Assembly: GCA_020633435.1 (NCBI GenBank)
Contig: JACKDP010000007.1
Coordinates: forward strand, 462,683-526,682
Direction of reading: 5' to 3'
DNA: 64,000 nt
From: Myxococcales bacterium
Lineage (GTDB): Bacteria; Myxococcota_A; Bradymonadia; UBA7976; UBA1532
A program made the translations under genes and the position numbers. How positions within the stretch are numbered: position 1 is the stretch's first letter; each line of letters begins with the position of its first letter. Positions 51,847 through 62,260 of the stretch are shown here, in pieces. The notes under the pieces were generated by a model. That model had not been told where the DNA came from, did not search any database, and saw only the letters and a list, made by a program, of their open reading frames with translations.

Positions 51847-53814
51847 GTGGCCCGCCCCATGAAGGGGGCCCTGGTCGCCGCGGGCCTCGCGGGCGCGTTC
51901 TTCGGCCTCTTCGCCGCCGCCGGCCTCACCTGGCTGGACGCGGGCGAGCTGGGGGCCGCCGCCTGGGAGCTGGGCATCGCCCACCCGCCGGGCTTCCCTG
52001 TCTTCACGCAGCTGCACGGCCTGGTGATGCACCTGGTGCCCTTCGGCGACGCGGCCTTCCGCGGCGCCCTCGCCTCGGGCCTCTTCGGGGCCGGCGCCGT
52101 GGGGTGCCTGGTGGCCGCCGCCCGCTGGCTCGACGTCCGGCCGCTGCCCGCCGTGCTCGGCGCCCTGGCCATGGCCACCTCGGGCCTCTTCACCCTGCAC
52201 GCCGTGACCATCGAGGTCTACAGCGGGGCCGCCTGCTGGGTCGCCGCCGTGCTCTGGCTGGGGCTGCGCCTGCGGGCGCTGGGCGACGGCCGCGACGCCC
52301 TCGGCCTGGGCCTGCTCGTCGGCCTGGCGGCCGGCCACCACGCGGAGCTGCGCCTCTTCGTCGTGCTGGCCGCCCCCGCCGCCCTCATCGCGGGCTGGCG
52401 GCGGCCCCGCGCGCTGGCGCTGGTGGCCGGCTTCGCCGTGCTGGGGGCCCTCTGCCTCGCCTACCTGCCCCTGCGCTCCGCCGCCGAGCCCTGGCGCGAC
52501 TGGGGCAACCCCGAGACGCTGGGCGCCCTCTGGGACCACTTCTGGGGCCGCAGCATCCGCGCGGCCTACGGCGCCGAGCTCGGCCACCTCAAGCCCGCCG
52601 ACGTGGGCACATTCCTGGGGCAGCTCTGGACGGCCAGCCCCGCGCTCCTCGTCCTGGGCCTCAGCGGCCTGGTGCTGGCCCTGCGCCGCCCCGGCGGGCG
52701 CTGGCTCGCCCTCGTCTGGCTCGTCGATCTGGGCTACGCGGTGGCCATCAACCCCATGGGCCTGCGGGATCTGCAGAACGGCGTGCCCGGCCTCTGCGCC
52801 CTCGGCCTGGGGGCGGCGGTGGCCCTCGACGCGGCGAGCCGCCTGCCCGCCGGCCGCGTCGCGCTGCCCGCGGCCGCGCTGGCGCTGGTGGCCGCCCTGA
52901 GCCCCATGACCTGGGTGGCCGTCCGCGGCGACCGGGTGGCGGGGCGGCTCATCCGCGCCGCGGGCGACGAGGCCCCCGCCGAGGCGCTGGCCTTCGTGGT
53001 GAGCGACGGGGTGGCGGCCGGCTTCGCCTTCGCCCAGGTCGTCGAGGGCCTGCGCCCCGACCTGGCGGTCATCGTGCGTCAGCACGTCGCGCGGGTGTCG
53101 TCGGTGGGCCCCGTGGCGCGGCGCCTGCCCGCGGCCACGGCCGGCTGGCAGCGCGGGGCCGGGGTGGGAGACTTCACGGCGGTGGCGGCGGGCTGGCCCG
53201 TGCGCTGGGAGTGGGCGGAGGGGGCCGACGCCGCGGGGCGCCCGGCCGATCTGGCGCCGCGGTTCCCCTGGTTCGCCACCGGGGTCGGCGCCGACGTGGA
53301 CTTCCTGGCGCGGCTCGACGCCCTGGCCGCCGAGGCGAGCCCGGATCCCCAGACCGGGCGGGCCCTGGCCAGCGTGGCGGGGGATCTGGGGCGCTGGGCG
53401 CTGGGGCGCAGCCCGGCGCTGGCGGTGGCGGGCATGGCCCGGGCGGCGGAGCTTCAGCCCGACAGCAGCGCGCGCTGGACGAACCTGGGGCAGGCGCTGG
53501 TGGCCGTGGGCCGCGTCGCCGACGCGCGCGCCGCGGCCGAGCGGGCGCTGGCCCTGGCCCCCGACGACCGCGTCACGCGGCTCAACATGGCGCGGATGGA
53601 CGTGAACGCGGGGGCGGTGGAGCAGGCGGGGGCGCGCCTGGACGCCCTCCTCGCCGACGATCCGGCCGACGCCGACGCCCTCGGCCTGCGGGGGGTGCTG
53701 CGGGCCAACGCCGGCGACCTCGCGGGCGCCGCCGACGACTGGCGCCGGGCCCTCGAGGTCGATCCGGCCCAGGTGGAGGCCCGCGTCGGCCTCGCTCGCC
53801 TGCGTCGCCCCTAG
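51847..53814 (+). CDS. DUF2723 (TMEM260-like) membrane protein with TPR tail
   Basis: 655 residues from GTG 51847 (ATG 51859 possible). The N-terminal membrane part has the DUF2723 signature GLTWLDAGELGAAAWELGIA then HPPGFPVF, about eight or nine TM helices to residue 330, and DWGNPETLGALWDHF. This is a GT-C-like fold; the human relative TMEM260 is a protein O-mannosyltransferase, so glycosyl transfer from a lipid donor is plausible. The C-terminal 230 residues are soluble with TPR repeats (ARWTNLGQALVAVGRVADAR, LGLRGVLRANAGDLAGAADD). No glycan operon surrounds it. Confidence 0.85.
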   Translation: MARPMKGALVAAGLAGAFFGLFAAAGLTWLDAGELGAAAWELGIAHPPGFPVFTQLHGLVMHLVPFGDAAFRGALASGLFGAGAVGCLVAAARWLDVRPLPAVLGALAMATSGLFTLHAVTIEVYSGAACWVAAVLWLGLRLRALGDGRDALGLGLLVGLAAGHHAELRLFVVLAAPAALIAGWRRPRALALVAGFAVLGALCLAYLPLRSAAEPWRDWGNPETLGALWDHFWGRSIRAAYGAELGHLKPADVGTFLGQLWTASPALLVLGLSGLVLALRRPGGRWLALVWLVDLGYAVAINPMGLRDLQNGVPGLCALGLGAAVALDAASRLPAGRVALPAAALALVAALSPMTWVAVRGDRVAGRLIRAAGDEAPAEALAFVVSDGVAAGFAFAQVVEGLRPDLAVIVRQHVARVSSVGPVARRLPAATAGWQRGAGVGDFTAVAAGWPVRWEWAEGADAAGRPADLAPRFPWFATGVGADVDFLARLDALAAEASPDPQTGRALASVAGDLGRWALGRSPALAVAGMARAAELQPDSSARWTNLGQALVAVGRVADARAAAERALALAPDDRVTRLNMARMDVNAGAVEQAGARLDALLADDPADADALGLRGVLRANAGDLAGAADDWRRALEVDPAQVEARVGLARLRRP

Positions 53815-53844
53815 CGCCCCGGTCCCAAGGGACGCCCGGGTCCG

Positions 53845-53874
53845 AAAAGAAAAGGGCGCCCCTGGGGACGCCCT
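53845..53874 (-). terminator. Rho-independent terminator downstream of the HU gene
   Basis: On the minus strand AGGGCG-T-CCCC, one-base loop, GGGGCGCCCT followed by TTTCTTTT, 38 bases after the HU stop at 53912. One bulged base in the stem. Confidence 0.75.
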
Positions 53875-53911
53875 CTCCTCGGCACACCACCCAGCGGGTG
53901 GCCTCAAGTGC

Positions 53912-54187
53912 TCAGAGCTCGGCCTTGAGCTCGGAGGACACCTTGAAGCCCACGGTGCGGCTGGCCGGAATCTCCAGCGCGTCGCCCGTGCGGGGGTTGC
54001 GACCGGTGCGGGCCTGGCGCTCCTTGAGCGTCCAGGTACCGAAGCCGGGCATGTAGAACTTGCCATCCTCGCGAACGGAGGAGGCGATGCGGTCGAAGAT
54101 CGTGTCGACGAGGTCAGCCACGGCCTTGCGGGTCATGCCTTCGCCGGCCGCCGCGTGCACCGCCTCGATGAGCTCTGCCTTGGTCAT
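53912..54187 (-). CDS. HU/IHF-family DNA-binding protein
   Basis: 91 residues. MTKAELIEAVHAAAGEGMTR, VADLVDTIFDRIASSVREDG, FYMPGFGTWTLKERQARTGR (beta arm start), NPRTGDALEIPASRTVGFKV: the bacterial histone-like fold that bends DNA. The arm carries RNPRTG with the intercalating proline. It lies 18 bp after a second HU gene and is followed by a terminator. Which of HU-alpha, HU-beta or IHF it corresponds to cannot be told. Confidence 0.94.
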   Translation of the reverse strand: MTKAELIEAVHAAAGEGMTRKAVADLVDTIFDRIASSVREDGKFYMPGFGTWTLKERQARTGRNPRTGDALEIPASRTVGFKVSSELKAEL

Positions 54188-54205
54188 CTCGGTTCTCCTC
54201 TGCGC

Positions 54206-54484
54206 TCAGCCGTTGAGGCTGTTGCGGAAGTCAGGGGCCAGCTTGAAACCCACGGTCTTGGACTCGGGGATCTCGATGGAGTCGCCGGAGCGGGGGTTGC
54301 GGCCCGTCCGGGACGCCCGGGTCTTGACGGTCAGCACGCCAAAACCGGGGACAGCGAAGCGACCCTCATCCTTGAGGGCCCGGGCGATGGCGTCGAACGT
54401 GGCGCCCAGCACTTCGCCCACCTTCTTCTTGGTGAGATCGCCGTACTCGGCCTGAACCGCGTTGATCAGGTCCTTCTTGGTCAT
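54206..54484 (-). CDS. HU/IHF-family DNA-binding protein (second copy)
   Basis: 92 residues from ATG 54484, with GGAGGGCGGGG upstream. MTKKDLINAVQAEYGDLTKK, GATFDAIARALKDEGRFAVP, GFGVLTVKTRASRTGRNPRS, IPESKTVGFKLAPDF. It shares the core with its neighbour but differs enough to suggest an old duplication; the two may form heterodimers. Long leader of about 180 nt from a strong promoter at 54671-54700. Confidence 0.94.
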   Translation of the reverse strand: MTKKDLINAVQAEYGDLTKKKVGEVLGATFDAIARALKDEGRFAVPGFGVLTVKTRASRTGRNPRSGDSIEIPESKTVGFKLAPDFRNSLNG

Positions 54485-54670
54485 TTCCCCGCCCTCCATG
54501 GGGTCAGCCGCGATGCATGCGGACTTGAGGTTTCTCTCGGCTAGCTCGCTCGCGAATCTTTGCAGGCGGTCCGCCCAACCCGGTCGGCACGATAAGCCGG
54601 CCAGGATGCTTCGTGTTACGGGCCCGAGAGGCTTCAAGCCTGAGGCATCCAGGTCCCGTCAAGCGGGCGG

Positions 54671-54700
54671 AGCATATCCAGCCGATTTTTCGGGTGTCAA
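54671..54700 (-). promoter_or_regulatory. Sigma-70-type promoter for the HU gene pair
   Basis: On the minus strand TTGACA (54695-54700), 18-base spacer, TATGCT (54671-54676). The non-coding gap 54485-54781 (297 bp) holds this promoter and the leader; a GC hairpin near 54755-54775 may end the ugd transcript. I see no small gene there. Confidence 0.65.
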
Positions 54701-54781
54701 ACAAAAAGAATCGCCGAAAACGCCGAAGTCATGCGGGTCCGAGCCTCATCGGGGGGGCGCGACCCCTCCCAGGCGCGGCGA

Positions 54782-56134
54782 TCAGACCGGCAGGGATCGA
54801 CCACGGCCAATGGCGTAGTACGTGAAGCCCCGCGCGGCCATCCGCTCGGGGTCGTACAGGTTGCGGCCGTCGAAGAGCACCGGGGCCTTCAGGCGGCGGG
54901 CCACCTGATCGAAGTCGGGGCGCCGAAATACGTTCCATTCCGTGCAGATACACAGGGCGTCGGCGCCATCGAGGCAGGCATAGTGATCGGTGGAGAGGGT
55001 GATCCGATCCCCGAAGTGGGCGGCCGCGTTCTCCATGGCCTGGGGGTCGTGGGCCACCACCGAGGCCCCCGCGGCCAGCAGCCCCTCCACCAGATCGATG
55101 GCCGGCGCGTAGCGCATGTCGTCGGTGTTCGGCTTGAACGCGAGGCCCCAGACGGCGAAGCGCCGACCGGCCAGCTCGCCCCCGAAGTGGGCCGCCACCT
55201 TGCGCAGCAGGATGCCCTTCTGGTCGCGGTTGACGGCGTCCACCGCCTGCAGCAGCCGCAGCGGGTGGTGGTTGACCTCCGCCGTGTGCATCAGCGCCTT
55301 GACGTCCTTGGGGAAGCAGGAGCCGCCGTAGCCCGTCCCCGGGAAGAGGAACTGGTAGCCGATGCGCGGATCCGAGCCGATGCCCACCCGGACCTTCTCG
55401 ATGTCGGCCCCGACGCGCTCGGCCAGGTTCGCCAGGTCGTTCATGAAGCTGATCTTCGTGGCGAGCAGGGCGTTGGCCGCGTACTTCGTCAGCTCGCTGG
55501 AGCGGACGTCCATGAAGTGGATGCGCTCATGGGTGCGGCAGAAGGGCTCGTAGAGCTCCCGCAGGGCCTCGCGGGCCAGGTCGCCGGCGGGGCCGGCGGG
55601 GGTGCCCACCACCACGCGGTCCGGCTTGAGGAAGTCGTTGACGGCGTCGCCTTCCTTGAGGAACTCGGGGTTCGAGCAGCAGACGTAGCCCTGCCGGGCG
55701 TGCTCGCCGATGAGGGCGGAGACGCGATCGGTGGTGCCGACGGGCACCGTCGACTTGGTGAGGACGATCTTCTGCCCGTCCAGCAGGACGTTCTCGCCGC
55801 CCGCGAGGGCCTTGCCGATGGTCTCGGCCACGCTCTCGACGAAGCGCAGCTCCGCCGAGCCATCGTCCCCCTGGGGGGTGCCCACGGCGATGAAGATGAC
55901 GCCGCCGTCCCGGCACGCCCGCTCCACGTCGGTGGTGAAGCGCAGGCGGCCCGCGGCGACGTTCTCCTTCACCAGGTCCTCGAGGCCCGGCTCGTAGAAG
56001 GGCACCTCGCCCTTCTCCAGCCGCGCCACCTTGGCCGCGTCGATGTCGGCGCAGACCACGTCGTTGCCGACGTTCGCCAGGCAGGCGCCGGCCACCAGGC
56101 CCACGTACCCGCTCCCGATGACCGTGATGCGCAT
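54782..56134 (-). CDS. ugd: UDP-glucose 6-dehydrogenase
   Basis: 450 residues. Oxidises UDP-glucose to UDP-glucuronate with two NAD, for capsule, LPS or exopolysaccharide. Visible: MRITVIGSGYVGLVAGACLA (NAD site), FIAVGTPQGDDGSAEL, VLTKSTVPVGTTDRV, SNPEFLKEGDAVNDFLKPDR, SSELTKYAANALLATKISFM, FPGTGYGGSCFPKDVKALM with the catalytic cysteine, and WGLAFKPNTDDMRYAPAI. Full length. Divergent from lysC. Confidence 0.96.
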   Translation of the reverse strand: MRITVIGSGYVGLVAGACLANVGNDVVCADIDAAKVARLEKGEVPFYEPGLEDLVKENVAAGRLRFTTDVERACRDGGVIFIAVGTPQGDDGSAELRFVESVAETIGKALAGGENVLLDGQKIVLTKSTVPVGTTDRVSALIGEHARQGYVCCSNPEFLKEGDAVNDFLKPDRVVVGTPAGPAGDLAREALRELYEPFCRTHERIHFMDVRSSELTKYAANALLATKISFMNDLANLAERVGADIEKVRVGIGSDPRIGYQFLFPGTGYGGSCFPKDVKALMHTAEVNHHPLRLLQAVDAVNRDQKGILLRKVAAHFGGELAGRRFAVWGLAFKPNTDDMRYAPAIDLVEGLLAAGASVVAHDPQAMENAAAHFGDRITLSTDHYACLDGADALCICTEWNVFRRPDFDQVARRLKAPVLFDGRNLYDPERMAARGFTYYAIGRGRSLPV

Positions 56135-56223
56135 GGCGAGGCTCCTCTGATCCGGACCGGTTGATTTCGGCGGGTGTTGTAAGAGAGATCAACGCCCGCG
56201 TGCAAACCGACGCGGAGGGCCGG

Positions 56224-57411
56224 GTGAGCATCATCGTCCAGAAGTATGGTGGCAGCTCCGTCGCGACGGCCGAGCTCATCCGCAAGGTGGCCGCCCGCGT
56301 CGTGGCGACCCACGCCGCCGGCCACCAGGTCGTCGCCGTCGTCTCCGCCATGGGCAAGAGCACCGACGGCCTGCTGGAGCTGGCGCGCTCGGTCAGCCAG
56401 AACCCCGAGCGGCGCGAGCTGGACATGCTGGTGACCGTCGGCGAGCGCATCTCCATGGCCCTCCTGTCGATGGCCATCACCGATCTGGGCTACCCGGCCG
56501 TCTCGTTCACCGGGTCGCAGAGCGGCATCATCACCACCGACAACCACACCAACGCCCGCATCATCCGCGTCACGCCCATGCGCCTCATGGAGGCCCTCGA
56601 CGCCGGCCGCATCGTCATCGTGGCGGGCTTCCAGGGGGTCTCCGAGCGCCTCGAGATCACCAGCCTCGGTCGCGGCGGCTCCGACACCACCGCCGTGGCC
56701 CTGGGCGCGGCCCTGGGGGCCGAGTACGTCGAGATCTGCTCCGACGTGGATGGCGTGTACTCGGCGGATCCGCGGGTGGTGCCGGCCGCGCGGCGCATCG
56801 ACGATCTCGACCACGACGAGATGCAGGAGCTGGCCGACGCGGGCGCCAAGGTGCTCAACGCCGAGGCGGTGGAGTGGGCGCGGCGCAACGGCGTCGAGAT
56901 CGTCTGCTCGGCCACCCACGGCGAGGCCCGCCCGGGCACCCGCATCCGGGACATCGGCGGCACCGCCCAGCCGCGCGTCGCCGCGGTGACGGCCCACCCC
57001 GGCATCTTCTACCTGGAGCCCGGCCACCCCGGCGCCCCGGCCCCCGTGGATCTGGAGAGCACCCTGGTGGCCCACGGCGCCCCCGACGCCTGGGTCTGGC
57101 GCCTGCCCGGCGCCTGGGCGGCCGTGGTGCCGCGCCAGAACATCCACAGCGACGCGGCCTTCCGCGCGGCCCTGGCCGGCACCGGCGACGTCTGCGTGCG
57201 CGAGGACCTGGAGCTGGTGACGGTGGTGGGCCGCGCCCTGGCCTCGTCGCCGGGCCTGCTGCTGCCCGCCACCGCGGCCCTGGAAGCGGCGGGCGTCCGC
57301 CTGCACGGCCGCCTGCTCAACGCCGGCCGCGCCGGCTTCCTCGTCCAGGCGGGCCAGAGCGCCGCCGCCGTCCGCGCCCTGCACCACGCCCTCATCGAAG
57401 GAGCGGCATGA
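56224..57411 (+). CDS. lysC: Aspartate kinase
   Basis: 395 residues from GTG 56224, chosen because VSIIVQKYGGSSVATAELI is the family N-terminus and GGAGG lies just upstream; an ATG-less extension to 56161 would add 21 residues. LysC phosphorylates aspartate for lysine, threonine and methionine synthesis. Visible: KYGGSSVAT, VTVGERISMALLSMAI, FTGSQSGIITTDNH, SLGRGGSDTTAVALGAALGA, SDVDGVYSADPRVVP. The C-terminal ACT region is divergent, and the allosteric motif is hard to trace. It overlaps the phosphatase by 4 bp (ATGA). Confidence 0.92.
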   Translation: MSIIVQKYGGSSVATAELIRKVAARVVATHAAGHQVVAVVSAMGKSTDGLLELARSVSQNPERRELDMLVTVGERISMALLSMAITDLGYPAVSFTGSQSGIITTDNHTNARIIRVTPMRLMEALDAGRIVIVAGFQGVSERLEITSLGRGGSDTTAVALGAALGAEYVEICSDVDGVYSADPRVVPAARRIDDLDHDEMQELADAGAKVLNAEAVEWARRNGVEIVCSATHGEARPGTRIRDIGGTAQPRVAAVTAHPGIFYLEPGHPGAPAPVDLESTLVAHGAPDAWVWRLPGAWAAVVPRQNIHSDAAFRAALAGTGDVCVREDLELVTVVGRALASSPGLLLPATAALEAAGVRLHGRLLNAGRAGFLVQAGQSAAAVRALHHALIEGAA

Positions 57412-58208
57412 GCCTCGCTGCCGATCTGGATCTGACCCTCGCCCTGGCCGCCGAGGCGGCCGCCGCCATCCACGCCATCTACGACGCCGGCTTCGAGGTG
57501 CGCACCAAGGGCGACGGCTCGCCCGTGACGGTGGCCGACGAGCAGGCCAACGCGCTGATTCTTGAAGGATTACGCAAGCATCGGCCCCATGACGCCGTGC
57601 TCAGCGAGGAGGCCCCCTACCGGGCCGGCAGCGCGCCGGGTCGCCTCTGGATGGTGGATCCACTCGACGGGACGGCCGACTTCGCGGACCGGACCGGCGA
57701 CTTCGCGGTGATGATCGGGCTGGCCATCGACGGCCGCCCCGCCGTGGGCGTCGTCGCTGCCCCCGCCCTGGGGCGGACGTTCGCGGGGGTGGTGGGCGAG
57801 GGGGCCTTCGAGCTGGTCGCGGGCGAGCGGCGGCCCCTCGTGGGCCCCACGGGCGAGGGCCCCCTGCGCGTCCTGACCAGCCGCAAGCACCCGCCGGCCG
57901 ATCTGGCCTATGTGCTGGCCCACCTGGGGGAGCCCGCGCGCATCCCCCGCGGCTCCGTGGGCATCAAGACCGGGCTGGTGGCGGCCGGTGAGGCCGATCT
58001 GTACCTGCACCCGACCCGGGGGACCCACTGGTGGGACTGCTGCGCGCCCGAGGCCATCGCGGCCGCGGCGGGCCTGGTCTTCAGCCTGCCCTCGGGGGCG
58101 CGGGTGCCCTACGACGTGGCGCGGACGGACAACCCGGCCGGCGTCCTCGTGGCGGCGCCCTCGCTGCACGCCCGGGTGGTCGACCTGCTGGCCGCGGGAA
58201 GATCCTGA
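57408..58208 (+). CDS. CysQ/inositol monophosphatase family phosphatase
   Basis: 266 residues. Metal-dependent, lithium-sensitive-type phosphatase fold: GDGSPVTVADEQANALILEG, LSEEAPYR (first metal Glu), WMVDPLDGTADFADRTGDFA with the DPLDGT motif, and HPTRGTHWWDCCAPEAIAAA with the WDxxAxE motif. The sequence is closest to CysQ-type 3'-phosphoadenosine 5'-phosphate phosphatases in the NADEQAN and SEE contexts, so it may recycle PAP, but histidinol or inositol phosphate are alternatives. ATGA overlap with lysC suggests co-expression. Confidence 0.85.
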   Translation: MSLAADLDLTLALAAEAAAAIHAIYDAGFEVRTKGDGSPVTVADEQANALILEGLRKHRPHDAVLSEEAPYRAGSAPGRLWMVDPLDGTADFADRTGDFAVMIGLAIDGRPAVGVVAAPALGRTFAGVVGEGAFELVAGERRPLVGPTGEGPLRVLTSRKHPPADLAYVLAHLGEPARIPRGSVGIKTGLVAAGEADLYLHPTRGTHWWDCCAPEAIAAAAGLVFSLPSGARVPYDVARTDNPAGVLVAAPSLHARVVDLLAAGRS

Positions 58209-58251
58209 CGGGTATGGTCGTGTTGAGCCGCCAGCCGAACCGGGAGTCGCC

Positions 58252-59007
58252 TTGAGCCTCCAGCGCCGACAGTTCCTCGCCACCGCCGCCCTCGGGGCCC
58301 TGGCCGCCCCGCGCGCGCTGGCCATGGGGGCCGACGCCGAGGTGGGCGTCGGGCTCCTGCAGCACGGCGAGGGCTTCGACAGCCGGCCAGGCGCCGTCGA
58401 GCAGCTCATGTGGGAGGTCTCGAAGCGCACCAGCATCGACGTGCGGGAGCGCCCGCGGGTGGTCACGCCCGACGACCCCGACCTCTTCCGCTTCCCCCTG
58501 CTGGTCTGGATCGGCGCCGCCGAGGCCCCCCCGCTCTCGGCCGACGCCGTGCGCCGGCTGCGCCGGTACCTGCGGTCGGGGGGCATGCTCTACATCGACG
58601 ACGCCAGCCCGGGGGACGCCTTCGACGCCTCGGTGCGGGCGGAGGTGGCGCGCCTCTGGCCCGACCAGCCGCTCGTGCCCCTGGACGCCGATCACACGCT
58701 CTACCGCAGCTTCTTCCTCATCGAGCGCCCGGAGGGCCGCGTGCGGCGCCGCGCCGACCTGGAGGGGGTGACGTTCGACGATCGCACCCTCATCCTCTAC
58801 GGCCGCAACGACCTCTTCGGGGCCTTCGGCCGCGACCCGCTGGGCGGCTGGGTGCTGCCCGTCATCCCCGATGGCAACCGCCAGCGCGAGATGGCCTTCC
58901 GGCTGGGCATCAACCTGGTCATGTACGCCACGTGCCTGAACTACAAGCGGGATCAGGTCCACACGACCGCCATCCTCCGGCGCCGCCGCTGGCGGGTCTC
59001 GCAGTAG
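58252..59007 (+). CDS. DUF4159 protein with Tat-type signal
   Basis: 251 residues from TTG 58252 with a GGGAG ribosome site. N-terminus MSLQRRQFLATAALGALAAP has a twin-arginine-like RRQFL motif. The domain then shows WEVSKRTSIDVRERPRVVTP, FRFPLLVWIGAAEAPPLSAD, LRRYLRSGGMLYIDDASPGD and LGINLVMYATCLNYKRDQVH, which matches DUF4159. Such proteins accompany MoxR/DUF58/von Willebrand A gene sets. The next gene is a vWA protein 3 bp downstream, supporting this. Confidence 0.82.
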   Translation: MSLQRRQFLATAALGALAAPRALAMGADAEVGVGLLQHGEGFDSRPGAVEQLMWEVSKRTSIDVRERPRVVTPDDPDLFRFPLLVWIGAAEAPPLSADAVRRLRRYLRSGGMLYIDDASPGDAFDASVRAEVARLWPDQPLVPLDADHTLYRSFFLIERPEGRVRRRADLEGVTFDDRTLILYGRNDLFGAFGRDPLGGWVLPVIPDGNRQREMAFRLGINLVMYATCLNYKRDQVHTTAILRRRRWRVSQ

Positions 59008-59010
59008 CGC

Positions 59011-61329
<2,319 letters not shown>

Positions 61330-61342
61330 CCGGGCGCCAGGG

Positions 61343-62260
61343 CTAGCCGACGTCGCGCTCGACCTCGTCGAGGGCCTTCGACGTCAGGTGGAGCTGCTCG
61401 ATCTTGTCGCCCAGGCGCTCGAGCAGCAGGGGGTCGCGCCGCACCACCAGCGCCAGCAGCTCATCGCGCAAGGCCTGGATCTGGCTGGAGATCTCGTGCA
61501 GGCGGGCGCGGCCCTCGGCCTTGAGGGCGGCGAGGTGCTGGCGGCTCTCCAGGCCGATGGCGGCCTCCACCTCCACCTGCCGGCGCGTCTGGCGGACGAG
61601 GGCCAGCAGGGCGTCGTCGGCGGCGCGGTGCAGGCTCGCGGGCACGGCCAGGGTGTCGCCATGGCCGATGGTGGCCAGCGTCCGGCGCACCTGCTGGTGG
61701 GCGCCGAGGGCGGCGTCCACGTCGCGCTGCAGGCCTTTGTCCATGCGCACCGGCAGCGCCATCATCGCCTCGATGAGGTCGTCGGAGAGGTCGAGCCCCG
61801 CCCGCAGGTGCCGCGTCTCCAGGCGCCAGACCATGCCGGTGCCCAGCAGGGCGATGGCGCCCATGGCGGCGAAGCCCCAGGTGGGCAGGGACGACCAGAG
61901 GACGCTCGCGCCGAGGCTGGTGAGCAGGAAGGCCAGGGTGGCGCCGCGGCCGCCATCCCAGGCGGCCTCCAGCATGCCCGCGGCGAACGCGGTGGCGAAG
62001 AAGAAGAGGAAGCCGGCCAGCAGCCCGGAGAGCAGGCTGAAGGGTCCGAAGGCGAGGGCGCCGACGACGGGCCAGGCCAGGCCGACGAGCAGCGCCGAGC
62101 CGCCGATGACGTCGAAGTCGACGGTCTTGCGGGCCTTGCGCAGCGCGGCCACGGTGGGCGGCGCGGCGAAGGTGGCCTCCGCCTCGGCGTCGGCGGGCGC
62201 GTCGGCGGGCGCGTCGGCGTCGACGGGCGCGGCGCCCTCGGGCTCGTCAGGGGCAGGCAC
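61343..62260 (-). CDS. Membrane protein with C-terminal coiled coil, unknown
   Basis: 305 residues from GTG 62260, backed by GGGGAGG. An acidic Ala/Asp-rich N-terminus (DADAPADAPADAEAEA), about four TM helices at roughly 50-150 (IGGSALLVGLAWPVVGALAF, LLAGFLFFFATAFAAGMLEA, SLGASVLWSSLPTWGFAAMG, MGAIALLGTGMVWRLETRHL) and a long helical cytoplasmic tail (VDAALGAHQQVRRTLATIGH, SSQIQALRDELLALVVRRDP). Its start overlaps the pectinacetylesterase-like gene by 14 bp. I cannot assign a family. The open frame back to 62500 is Ala/Pro/Arg-rich and rejected. Confidence 0.7.
   Translation of the reverse strand: MPAPDEPEGAAPVDADAPADAPADAEAEATFAAPPTVAALRKARKTVDFDVIGGSALLVGLAWPVVGALAFGPFSLLSGLLAGFLFFFATAFAAGMLEAAWDGGRGATLAFLLTSLGASVLWSSLPTWGFAAMGAIALLGTGMVWRLETRHLRAGLDLSDDLIEAMMALPVRMDKGLQRDVDAALGAHQQVRRTLATIGHGDTLAVPASLHRAADDALLALVRQTRRQVEVEAAIGLESRQHLAALKAEGRARLHEISSQIQALRDELLALVVRRDPLLLERLGDKIEQLHLTSKALDEVERDVG

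Noticed and set aside
54485..54781. Small ORFs in the gap upstream of the HU pair (for example plus-strand 54613-54825)
   Set aside because: No ribosome site or coding character; the region is better explained as the HU promoter and leader.
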